This document shows positions 1 through 6,896 of a DNA stretch of 64,000 nt, piece after piece. The position numbers and the translations under genes are program-made. The notes beneath the pieces are model-generated. The model was not told the origin of the DNA, searched no databases, and saw only the letters and a list, made by a program, of their open reading frames with translations. Origin of the DNA: Pseudomonas sp. NBRC 111124 (GTDB lineage: Bacteria > Pseudomonadota > Gammaproteobacteria > Pseudomonadales > Pseudomonadaceae). The stretch's first letter is position 1, and each line of letters starts with the position of its first letter. The stretch covers positions 19,307-83,306 of the forward strand of contig NZ_BCBA01000059.1 in NCBI RefSeq assembly GCF_001320245.1. The letters run 5' to 3'.

Positions 1-1100
1 AACCGACCGCGGTCAACGTGCACGGCTACCTGACCGTCAACGGCGCCAAGATGTCGAAGTCGCGCGGCACCTTCATCAAGGCACGCACCTACCTCGACCA
101 CCTGCAGCCGGAATACCTGCGCTACTACTACGCCGCCAAGCTGGGCCGCGGCGTCGATGACCTCGACCTGAACCTCGAGGACTTCGTGCAGAAGGTCAAC
201 TCCGACCTGGTCGGCAAAGTCGTCAACATTGCCAGCCGTTGCGCCGGCTTCATTCACAAGGGCAATGCTGGCGTGATGGTCGCCGGCGATGCTGCGCCGG
301 AGCTGACCGAGGCCTTCCTCGCCGCCGCCCCGTCGATCGCCGAGGCCTATGAGGGCCGCGACTTCGGCCGTGCCATGCGCGAAATCATGGCCCTCGCCGA
401 CCGCGCCAACGCCTGGATCGCTGACAAGGCGCCCTGGTCGCTGGCCAAGCAAGAGGGCAAGCAGGACGAAGTCCAGGCCATCTGCGCCCAGGGCATCAAC
501 CTGTTCCGCCAGCTGGTCATCTTCCTCAAGCCAGTGCTGCCGCTGCTCGCCGCTGATGCAGAGGCATTCCTCAACGTCGCCCCGCTGACCTGGAACGACC
601 ATCAGTCGCGCCTGGAGAACCACCAGCTGAACCCGTTCAAGGCACTGATGAGCCGTATCGAACCCGCCAAGGTCGAAGCCATGGTCGCTGCCAGCAAGGA
701 GGACCTGTTGGCTGCTGAAGCTCAACAGGCCCCAGCCGGCAATGGCGAGCTGAGCAAGGACCCGCTTTCGGCGGAGATCGAGTTCGACACCTTCGCCGCC
801 GTCGACCTGCGCGTCGCGCTGATCGTCAAGGCTGAAGCCGTCCCTGGCGCCGACAAGCTGCTGCAACTCACCCTGGACATCGGTGACGAGCGCCGCAATG
901 TGTTCTCCGGCATCAAGTCGGCCTATCCGGACCCGTCCAAGCTGGAAGGCCGCCTGACCATGATGGTGGCCAACCTAAAACCGCGGAAAATGCGCTTTGG
1001 CATGTCCGAAGGCATGGTCATGGCGGCCGGCCCAGGCGGCGAAGAGATCTACCTGCTCAGCCCCGACAGCGGCGCCAAGCCAGGCCAGCGCATCAAGTAA
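1..1100 (+). CDS. metG: Methionyl-tRNA synthetase, C-terminal part (5' end outside window)
   Basis: Charges tRNA-Met with methionine in the cytoplasm. The reading frame is open from base 3 at the window edge, so the N-terminal Rossmann half is missing; about 365 residues are visible. Near the left edge is the KMSKS signature (KMSKSRGTF, bases 48-74), which stabilises the aminoacyl-adenylate transition state. It is followed by the helical anticodon-binding domain. The last ~110 residues (from about base 770, EFDTFAAVDLRVALIV...GMVMAAGPGG) are the EMAP/Trbp111-type OB-fold tRNA-binding domain that dimerises many bacterial MetRS. Ends TAA at 1098-1100, just before a GC-rich hairpin. Family assignment is secure. 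Confidence 0.97.
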   Translation, partial: PTAVNVHGYLTVNGAKMSKSRGTFIKARTYLDHLQPEYLRYYYAAKLGRGVDDLDLNLEDFVQKVNSDLVGKVVNIASRCAGFIHKGNAGVMVAGDAAPELTEAFLAAAPSIAEAYEGRDFGRAMREIMALADRANAWIADKAPWSLAKQEGKQDEVQAICAQGINLFRQLVIFLKPVLPLLAADAEAFLNVAPLTWNDHQSRLENHQLNPFKALMSRIEPAKVEAMVAASKEDLLAAEAQQAPAGNGELSKDPLSAEIEFDTFAAVDLRVALIVKAEAVPGADKLLQLTLDIGDERRNVFSGIKSAYPDPSKLEGRLTMMVANLKPRKMRFGMSEGMVMAAGPGGEEIYLLSPDSGAKPGQRIK

Positions 1101-1106
1101 CACCCC

Positions 1107-1130
1107 TGCCCCGGCCTCAACGCCGGGGCA
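1107..1130 (+). terminator. Hairpin after metG
   Basis: Inverted repeat TGCCCCGGC / GCCGGGGCA (1107-1115 and 1122-1130) with a 6-nt loop directly after the metG stop. There is no clear T tract, so it may be a weak terminator or a 3'-end stabiliser. rnfA starts 60 bases further on. Confidence 0.5.
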
Positions 1131-1189
1131 GTTCCATCTGCTGCGCCAATGCCGGACGATCACGGCGATTCCCGGCTATTGTCATTCAC

Positions 1190-1738
1190 ATGAACGACTA
1201 CATTCTGATCCTGGCCAGCGCTGCGCTGATCAGCCACCTGCTCTTGCAACAACAGCCGCTGAGTCAGCTACGCCTGCACGTGTGCGGCCTGGCGGGTGCC
1301 TTGTCGATTGCACTCGGGGTAGCCGGTGCGCTAGTGCTCGAACGACTGTTCGTGGCGCCCTGGCATCTGCAAGACCTGCGTCTGTTCCTGCTGCTGCCCT
1401 GGCTGGGCTTGCTGGCATGCGGCGTGCCGCAGGTGCTGGCAAAACTACGCCCACAGTGGCCCACCGAGCACCTTGCGCCGCCCTTGATGGGCAATGCCTT
1501 GCTGCTGGGCCTGGCACTGCAAATGGCGAGCGAGCGGGCCACAGTGCTTGCAACGTTGAGCGAGGGCACCGTGGCCGGCCTGGGCTTCTGGCTTGCGCTG
1601 GCGCTGTTCAACGACCTGCACCAGCGCAGCCAGCACGCTGAAGTACCGGCAGCGCTGCGCGGCCTGCCCATCACATTGCTCGGTACGGGTGTCATGGCCC
1701 TGGCGTTCTCGGGATTCAACGGACTATTCACGCAATGA
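1190..1738 (+). CDS. rnfA: RnfA/RsxA-like membrane subunit (divergent)
   Basis: First gene of an Rnf-type electron-transport operon; Rnf complexes couple electron transfer between ferredoxin/NAD pools to ion movement, or reduce SoxR in enterics. The 182-residue product is almost entirely hydrophobic with about six predicted helices, slightly shorter than typical RnfA (~193). The identity rests on position before rnfB and on topology rather than strong motif conservation. The usual segment with Leu-Gly-x-Cys-Pro-Phe near residue 25 reads differently here (QQQPLSQLRLHVC, residues 20-32). The second canonical Asn-Cys-Ala motif reads GNALLLGLAL, so both RnfA cysteines that in NQR/Rnf structures help hold a membrane [2Fe-2S] centre appear lost. 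The stop overlaps the rnfB start (ATGA). Confidence 0.75.
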   Translation: MNDYILILASAALISHLLLQQQPLSQLRLHVCGLAGALSIALGVAGALVLERLFVAPWHLQDLRLFLLLPWLGLLACGVPQVLAKLRPQWPTEHLAPPLMGNALLLGLALQMASERATVLATLSEGTVAGLGFWLALALFNDLHQRSQHAEVPAALRGLPITLLGTGVMALAFSGFNGLFTQ

Positions 1739-2412
1739 TCTTGATTCAACGCATCGACGCCCTGTTGCCGCAGACCCAATGCGGAAAATGCGGCCACAAT
1801 GGTTGCCGGCCCTACGCCGAAGGCCTGGCGGCGGGCGAGGCCATCAACAAGTGCCCGCCCGGCGGCAGCGAAACCATCGCCGCCCTCGCCGCGCTGCTCG
1901 AGGCGCCGCTGATGGCGCCTGACCCTCAGCGTGGTAGCGCACCGCCTCAGGTAGCCTACATTCGCGAAGCCGAATGCATCGGCTGTACCAAGTGCATTCA
2001 GGCCTGCCCGGTAGATGCCATCATCGGCGCCGCCAAACTGATGCACACGGTCATCGCCAACGAATGCACCGGCTGTGACCTATGCCTGGCACCCTGCCCG
2101 GTCGATTGCATCGACATGCGCCCGCTACCGGCGACAGTGGTGCCGATTGTCAGCGGCCTGGCCCATACCCCCGAGCAACTGCAAGCCCGCCATCTGCGCC
2201 GTGATCATGCGCGCCAGCGCCACGAGCAGCGCAGCGCCCGTCTGCAACGCGACGTGGCGCGACGGGAAGCGCAGCGCCTTGCACGTACGGCCGAAGCCGC
2301 AAACGGCGCGGCCGACCCGATCAAAGCCGCCCTCGAGCGGATCAAAGCGCAAAAAGCCGCCGCTGCCGATGCTGTGCACACAGCGGCCGGGCACGACAAT
2401 GGCAAGCCCTGA
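1735..2412 (+). CDS. rnfB: RnfB ferredoxin-type subunit, anchor-less, long C-terminal tail
   Basis: Iron-sulfur subunit that takes or gives electrons at the cytoplasmic face of the Rnf complex. Residues 8-45 carry the RnfB-specific Fe-S motif (C16, C19, C24, C40). Two CxxCxxCxxxCP ferredoxin motifs follow (C81/84/87/91 and C111/114/117/121). Standard RnfB begins with a transmembrane helix of ~25-30 residues before the first cysteine motif; here the protein starts at MILIQRIDALLPQTQC, so the anchor is missing. An Arg/Ala-rich charged tail of ~75 residues follows the ferredoxin domain. It includes ADPIKAALERIKAQKA, which resembles the repeats at the C-terminus of gammaproteobacterial RnfC. 225 residues. 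The start overlaps the rnfA stop. Confidence 0.9.
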   Translation: MILIQRIDALLPQTQCGKCGHNGCRPYAEGLAAGEAINKCPPGGSETIAALAALLEAPLMAPDPQRGSAPPQVAYIREAECIGCTKCIQACPVDAIIGAAKLMHTVIANECTGCDLCLAPCPVDCIDMRPLPATVVPIVSGLAHTPEQLQARHLRRDHARQRHEQRSARLQRDVARREAQRLARTAEAANGAADPIKAALERIKAQKAAAADAVHTAAGHDNGKP

Positions 2413-3370
2413 CCCACGGTTACGCAACGCCATGGGCCTGGTACTGTTGGCCTGTATGCCCGGCTTGCTCGCGTCCTTCTGGACGCAAGGCTGGGGGGTA
2501 CTGTTCAGCTTGCTGCTATGCGCCTGCAGCGCTTTGTGCTGGGAAGCGGCACTGCTGGCTGTGCGGCGCCAGCCTGTGCTGCCGGCATTGAACGACGGCA
2601 GTGCCCTGGTGACTGCCGTGCTCCTGGCGATCGCCCTGCCAGCCCCGGCGCCCTGGTGGTTGCCGGTCACGGCGGCAGGCATTGCCATCGGCGTCGGCAA
2701 GCAGGCTTTCGGCGGCGTGGGCCGTAATCTGTTCAACCCGGCAATGGTCGGATACGTCTTTGTGCTGCTGAACTTTCCGCTGCAGATGACCCACTGGCCC
2801 AGCCAGTCACTCGGCTTTATCGATAGCGTTCAACAGGTGTCGGGCAGTGCTCCCCAGATCGATGCCTGGGCAGGGCCGACCCTGCTCGACGGCCTGCGCC
2901 ACAACCGCAGCCTGACCATCGACGAGCTGTTCGCTAACCACCCGGGGTTTGGCAGTATTGGCGGCCGCAGCAGCGAGTGGGTCAACCTGGCGCTGCTGTG
3001 CGGCGGGCTTATTCTATGGCAGCGCAAGGTTATCAGCTGGCATGCCCCGGCAGGCCTGCTTGGCGGCCTGTTGCTGTTCAGCCTGTTGGCCTGGAATGGC
3101 TCCGGTTCGGACTCGAACGGCTCACCGCTGCTGCACCTGTTCAGCGGCTCGACCATGCTGGCGGCATTCTTCATCGCCACGGAGCCGGTGTCCGGCCCCC
3201 GCGCCAATCTGGCCAAGCTGCTATTCGGTTTTGGGGCAGGCACACTGATCTACCTGATCCGCACCTGGGGCAGTTATCCGGATGGCACGGCGTTCGCCAT
3301 TTTGATAATGAACCTGGCGGTGCCCGCCTTGGATCGGTTCGCCTCTCAACGACGGCAGGTCTTTCCATGA
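2399..3370 (+). CDS. rnfD: RnfD membrane flavoprotein subunit
   Basis: Integral membrane subunit of Rnf that normally binds FMN covalently. 323 residues, many hydrophobic helices, with the family signature GGVGRNLFNPAMVGYVF (residues 106-122). The expected ApbE flavinylation motif (Asp-x-x-Ser/Thr-Gly-Ala-Thr) appears as DAWAGPT (155-161). The acceptor threonine T161 is kept but Ser-Gly-Ala has become Ala-Gly-Pro. The ATG at 2399 is chosen because it lies inside the end of rnfB (14-bp overlap) and gives an N-terminus that matches family length; the frame is open further upstream but only antiphase to rnfB. No rnfC lies between rnfB and rnfD, where it sits in related bacteria. Confidence 0.9.
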   Translation: MASPDPRLRNAMGLVLLACMPGLLASFWTQGWGVLFSLLLCACSALCWEAALLAVRRQPVLPALNDGSALVTAVLLAIALPAPAPWWLPVTAAGIAIGVGKQAFGGVGRNLFNPAMVGYVFVLLNFPLQMTHWPSQSLGFIDSVQQVSGSAPQIDAWAGPTLLDGLRHNRSLTIDELFANHPGFGSIGGRSSEWVNLALLCGGLILWQRKVISWHAPAGLLGGLLLFSLLAWNGSGSDSNGSPLLHLFSGSTMLAAFFIATEPVSGPRANLAKLLFGFGAGTLIYLIRTWGSYPDGTAFAILIMNLAVPALDRFASQRRQVFP

Positions 3371-3969
3371 TCACATCGGTTCGCAGCAACTTGCTGTTAC
3401 TTGCCATCGGGGGATCGGCTGTAGCAGTGACGCTGGCCTGGCAGCACTGGACCCGCCTTGCCATCGCCGATGCCGAGCACCAGCTGCGAGCCAGCCAGCT
3501 TCTCGCGGCCCTTTCGGCGCGGAGCTACGACAATCACCCGCTGGACAGCCCATTGCCATTGCCGGCCGATCAGCCAGTGCATAGCAAAGTACTCGCTGCC
3601 TATCGGGCTACACTCGGCACCTCGCCAACCGCCATCGTGTTGGTGAGCCAGGTACGAGGTTATGCAGGCCCTATCAAGCTGACCATTGCGATCGGCGACG
3701 ATGCCCGCCTGATCGGTACGCGGGTGGTCGAACAGCAGGAAAGCCCCGGGCTGGGCGGCCAGATTGCCGATCCTCAGTCGGCTTGGCTAACACAGTTTGC
3801 CAGGCGTGGCCTTGGCGACCGTTGGGCGATCAGGCGCGACCAGGGCGACTTTGACCAGTTGGCCGGTGCGACCGTCACCTCTCGGGCAGTCATGCAAGCC
3901 CAGCAGGAAGCATTGCGCTATTTTGACCAGCATCGCAGCGAATTGCTCGGAGCGCCCGACCATGAATAG
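3367..3969 (+). CDS. rnfG: RnfG periplasm-facing FMN subunit
   Basis: Single-span subunit whose soluble domain carries covalent FMN. 200 residues: one N-terminal transmembrane helix (~7-25), the conserved QQESPGLGG segment (123-131, compare HxETPGLG in RnfG/NqrC), and the flavinylation motif DQLAGATVTSRAV (163-175) with acceptor T169. The serine usually found before Gly-Ala-Thr is alanine here. Start ATG overlaps the rnfD stop (ATGA), indicating translational coupling. Identification is good from the PGLG and GATVTS motifs. Confidence 0.9.
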   Translation: MITSVRSNLLLLAIGGSAVAVTLAWQHWTRLAIADAEHQLRASQLLAALSARSYDNHPLDSPLPLPADQPVHSKVLAAYRATLGTSPTAIVLVSQVRGYAGPIKLTIAIGDDARLIGTRVVEQQESPGLGGQIADPQSAWLTQFARRGLGDRWAIRRDQGDFDQLAGATVTSRAVMQAQQEALRYFDQHRSELLGAPDHE

Positions 3970-4480
3970 GTTCTGCTTGCTGGCAACCGGCCTGGCTCCG
4001 CTGCTGGGCGCGACTGGAACCTTTTCTCAGGCTGTAGCCATCGGCCTGTGCATGCTCGTGCTGCCTCTTCTTCACCAAGGCTTGTTGACCCCGCTGCGGG
4101 CAACACTCAGTGGCACGAAGTACTGGCTGACAAGCCTGCTGCTACTTGCTGCGCTTTCCAGTTGCCTGCAGCTGGCACTGCGTGCCTGGGCATTGCCATT
4201 GGCGCTGACGCTTGGCTACTTCCCGGCGCTGATCTGCCTGCACTGCCTTGCCATCGACACACGGTTGCCACGCGAAAGGCGCTGGCGACAACTACTGCAT
4301 CATTTGACTGGCTTGCTGCTCGTCTGCCTGCTGCTAGGTGCTGGTCGTCAATGGCTGGACCAGGTCGCTGGCATGCACCAGGCCAACCTGCCGTCAGGTG
4401 CACTGCTACTGCTCGGCGCGCTGCTGGCCTTGTACAATTGGCTCCGCCCCACCCTCACACGTCGTCAAGGAAAGCGTTGA
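3962..4480 (+). CDS. rnfE: RnfE/RsxE-like membrane subunit (short, divergent)
   Basis: Last subunit of the Rnf-like operon. 172 residues with about five to six hydrophobic helices, clearly shorter than usual RnfE (~200-230). The N-terminus LLATGLAPLLGATGT aligns by eye with the family segment LLGLCPLLAVS, but cysteine is replaced by alanine (A12). A second family motif (Thr-Asn-Cys-Ala-Ile) may survive as LICLHCLAID around C92-C95. The start at 3962 overlaps rnfG by 8 bp. The call rests on operon position and overall topology; sequence conservation is weak. Confidence 0.75.
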   Translation: MNRFCLLATGLAPLLGATGTFSQAVAIGLCMLVLPLLHQGLLTPLRATLSGTKYWLTSLLLLAALSSCLQLALRAWALPLALTLGYFPALICLHCLAIDTRLPRERRWRQLLHHLTGLLLVCLLLGAGRQWLDQVAGMHQANLPSGALLLLGALLALYNWLRPTLTRRQGKR

Positions 4481-4484
4481 CCCC

Positions 4485-5123
4485 ATGAATGCCGCCAAAC
4501 GCCTGGAGATCTTTCGCAGGCTGCACGAAGACAATCCCGATCCGAAAACGGAATTGGCTTACACCACCCCTTTCGAACTCCTGGTTGCCGTGACGCTTTC
4601 CGCTCAGTCCACGGATGTCGGCGTCAACAAGGCCACCGCGCGCCTGTTCCCGGTCGCTAATACACCGCAAGCCATCCATGCGCTCGGTGTCGAGGGGTTG
4701 AGCGAATACATCAAGACCATCGGTCTCTACAACAGCAAGGCCAAGAATGTGATCGAGGCATGCCGACTGTTGATCGAGCGCCATGACGGCGAAGTCCCGC
4801 AGACCCGTGAAGCACTGGAAGCGTTACCGGGCGTTGGACGCAAGACTGCCAACGTGGTGCTCAACACGGCCTTCCGTCAGCCGGCCATGGCTGTGGACAC
4901 GCACATATTCCGGGTCAGCAACCGCACCGGCATCGCGCCCGGCAAGACGGTGCTCGAAGTGGAGAAGAAACTGCTCAAGTTCGTCCCCAAGGACTATCTG
5001 CTCGACGCCCACCATTGGCTCATCCTGCATGGCCGCTACGTTTGCCAGGCACGTAAGCCGCGTTGTGGCAGCTGCCGCATCGAAGACCTGTGTGAATACA
5101 AGCACAAGACCTCCGACGATTGA
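4485..5123 (+). CDS. nth: Endonuclease III
   Basis: Bifunctional DNA glycosylase/AP lyase that removes oxidised pyrimidines in base excision repair. 212 residues, the normal length. The helix-hairpin-helix LPGVGRKTANVV contains catalytic Lys120, and Asp138 lies in AVDTHIFRVSNR. Four [4Fe-4S] cysteines sit at 187, 194, 197 and 203, the same numbering as E. coli Nth. ATG 4485 lies 4 bases after the rnfE stop, so nth is the distal gene of the rnf operon, as in many gammaproteobacteria. Confidence 0.97.
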   Translation: MNAAKRLEIFRRLHEDNPDPKTELAYTTPFELLVAVTLSAQSTDVGVNKATARLFPVANTPQAIHALGVEGLSEYIKTIGLYNSKAKNVIEACRLLIERHDGEVPQTREALEALPGVGRKTANVVLNTAFRQPAMAVDTHIFRVSNRTGIAPGKTVLEVEKKLLKFVPKDYLLDAHHWLILHGRYVCQARKPRCGSCRIEDLCEYKHKTSDD

Positions 5124-5227
5124 GCCAATAGCGAAAACTCCTGCATCACGATTGAAAAAATCTTTTTTACCGGACTTCGCTTTCTCGCTATAAGGACGGC
5201 CAATGGCCCTTTGGCTTGGAGCGACTC

Positions 5228-5404
5228 ATGAGCACCGATAAAGACGACCTGGCGATCGAAGATGATTTTGTCACCGCTGACGACGAAGCGGAGCCGCAGG
5301 TAGAAACCGCGAAGACCAACCTGAGCAAGCGTCGCACCATAGACAACCTGCTCGAAGAGCGGCGCCTGAAGCGGCAACTCGCCGACTTCGACTACGACCT
5401 GTAG
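5228..5404 (+). CDS. Small conserved protein, PA3496-like
   Basis: 58-residue acidic/basic protein (STDKDDLAIEDDFVTADDEAE..., ending ERRLKRQLADFDYDL). It resembles the short protein encoded next to nth in P. aeruginosa (PA3496 family, annotated by some as a putative envelope integrity protein). No signal peptide or membrane segment is visible; the C-terminal third is likely helical (LSKRRTIDNLLEERRLKRQLADF). The ATG at 5228 is preferred over TTG 5216 because GGAG (5219-5222) is correctly spaced before it. Function unknown. Confidence 0.75.
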   Translation: MSTDKDDLAIEDDFVTADDEAEPQVETAKTNLSKRRTIDNLLEERRLKRQLADFDYDL

Positions 5405-5410
5405 CTGCAC

Positions 5411-5448
5411 ACCAAGCCTCCCTCACGGAGGCCTGGTGCATGCCAGGC
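5411..5448. terminator. Two overlapping hairpins between convergent genes
   Basis: ACCAaGCCTCC (5411-5421) pairs with GGAGGCcTGGT (5427-5437). The second arm can instead pair as GCCTGG (5431-5436) with CCAGGC (5443-5448). They sit between the small + gene and the minus-strand response regulator. No T tract. Confidence 0.5.
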
Positions 5449-6075
5449 TCAGCTCAGACCATGACGCCGGGCCAGTTCGATCAGATCCACCAGCGAGTGG
5501 GCATTGAGCTTCAGCAGCAGGCGGGTCTTGTAGGTGCTGACCGTCTTGTTACTGAGGAACATGCTGTCGGCAATCTCCTTGTTGGACCGCCCCCGTGCAA
5601 GCTGCTGGAGCACCATCATCTCCCTCGCCGACAAGCGATCGACCATGTCCGCCTCACTTGCCCCGCCCACCCGACCCCGCGACTTGTGCAATGCCTGGTT
5701 CGGGAAATAACTGTACCCAGATAGCACAGCCTTGATGGCGCTGAGCAGTTCGGTGAGCTCTTGCTGCTTGCACACATAACCGGAAGCCCCCGCCTGCATG
5801 CAGCGCATGGAGAAATGCCCGGGCGCCTGAGAAGTCAGTACCAGAACACGGCTGCGAGGGTTGGCCGCGGCCATACGAGCAATGACCTCCAGGCCATCGA
5901 GTTTGGGGATGCCGATATCGAGTACGACAACATCGGGAAGGTGTTCGCGGGTGAGCTGCAAGGCCGCTATGCCGTTGTCGGCTTCAGCGACAACATCGTA
6001 CCCATGCCGCTCCATCAGCATGCGCACTGCCAAGCGTATGACCGGATGATCATCCACGATAAGGACTTTATTCAT
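5449..6075 (-). CDS. NarL/FixJ-family response regulator (orphan)
   Basis: 208-residue two-component regulator. The N-terminal receiver has acidic pocket DD (residues 8-9), phospho-acceptor Asp in VVVLDIGIPKLDG (about residue 53) and the conserved Lys in GYVCKQQEL. The C-terminal LuxR-type helix-turn-helix reads LSAREMMVLQQLARGRSNKEIADSMFLSNKTVSTYKTRLL. It is similar to the BvgA/EvgA/RcsB-type group. No sensor kinase is adjacent, so the partner is elsewhere. Start ATG at 6075 opens MNKVLIVDDHPVIR, the normal start for this class. Targets cannot be read from sequence. Confidence 0.93.
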   Translation of the reverse strand: MNKVLIVDDHPVIRLAVRMLMERHGYDVVAEADNGIAALQLTREHLPDVVVLDIGIPKLDGLEVIARMAAANPRSRVLVLTSQAPGHFSMRCMQAGASGYVCKQQELTELLSAIKAVLSGYSYFPNQALHKSRGRVGGASEADMVDRLSAREMMVLQQLARGRSNKEIADSMFLSNKTVSTYKTRLLLKLNAHSLVDLIELARRHGLS

Positions 6076-6381
6076 GCGATATCCATCATTCGTTATTTTG
6101 CTTTGACGACCGCCTCACCATAACCGAGCAGAACGCTCAATGGCGCGCACATTCCCCGCACAAATAGCCGAATAGATGAACCCTACGTCGGTTTGGGAAT
6201 TTTCCTACAAGAAAAAATTTACAGTTTCCTCGCATAAGTACCTACGAGCAGGCGAATGAACAATAATCGACGCGCGCATTCATCGGCCCCGTCGAAAAAT
6301 CCCCTCACCCGGAAAAACTCCACAATTTAGTTGAGGCGACCAGTAGGTTATTGATAAGCCGAACTTGCAGGAGGCATTAAC
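6076..6381. promoter_or_regulatory. Divergent upstream region, response regulator / small membrane gene
   Basis: About 306 bases between divergent genes. The middle (roughly 6190-6240) is AT-rich and is the likely promoter zone. A good Shine-Dalgarno (GGAGG) precedes the + gene at 6370-6375. No gene, RNA or confident operator was recognised here. Confidence 0.4.
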
Positions 6382-6822
6382 ATGACCGATAACCAACCTG
6401 TTGCGCCGTTGACGATAATCGCCATTTTCGCTGGCATCATTGAGGCTTCTGCATTGGCAACCCTGCCTTTTCTCAGCGAGAGAAGTCAGACGTACTACAC
6501 CTGGTTCCTCGTGGGGTTTCCGTTCTTTCTCACCGCTCTGTTCTTCCTGACCCTGAACTTCAACTACAAATCTTTTTACAAGCCTGACCCGACCGAGCAA
6601 AAGAGCGCGCCCGAACCAGCGGGGCGTGCGGAACCGACAGAAACTGTAACCATGATGTTTTCCGGCCCCGACGCGCAGACACTGATTCAACAACACGTCA
6701 TGCAGGCCATTGCCCAGCCGCATGTCGAGAACAGACAGTGGCGTTTGTGCAACATGGATCTACACCAATGCGTTGTTCTATCAACCACCCGCCTGCCGGA
6801 GGATCCAGCCTATGGGCAATGA
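6382..6822 (+). CDS. Two-helix membrane protein of unknown function
   Basis: 146 residues. Two hydrophobic segments (about residues 9-28 and 38-58) enclose a short polar stretch (SERSQTYYTWF). A soluble C-terminal half follows that is Pro/Glu-rich and then mixed (FSGPDAQTLIQQHVMQAIAQPHVENRQWRLCNMDLHQC). It has a strong ribosome site (AGGAGG) before ATG 6382. No family recognised. It lies alone between the divergent response regulator and the convergent argG; C-terminal cysteines could be functional but nothing shows this. Confidence 0.7.
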   Translation: MTDNQPVAPLTIIAIFAGIIEASALATLPFLSERSQTYYTWFLVGFPFFLTALFFLTLNFNYKSFYKPDPTEQKSAPEPAGRAEPTETVTMMFSGPDAQTLIQQHVMQAIAQPHVENRQWRLCNMDLHQCVVLSTTRLPEDPAYGQ

Positions 6823-6844
6823 GCAGAACACCGCCCGGAAGGCA

Positions 6845-6873
6845 AAAAAAACCCCGGCCAGTGCCGGGGTTTC
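6845..6873 (-). terminator. argG rho-independent terminator
   Basis: ACCCCGGC / GCCGGGGT stem with 4-nt loop. Read on the minus strand it is followed by a run of T (the A run at 6844-6850), correct for argG. It may also stop the convergent + gene. Confidence 0.85.
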
Positions 6874-6896
6874 ATTTGCCAGTTCGGGGCAGATGC

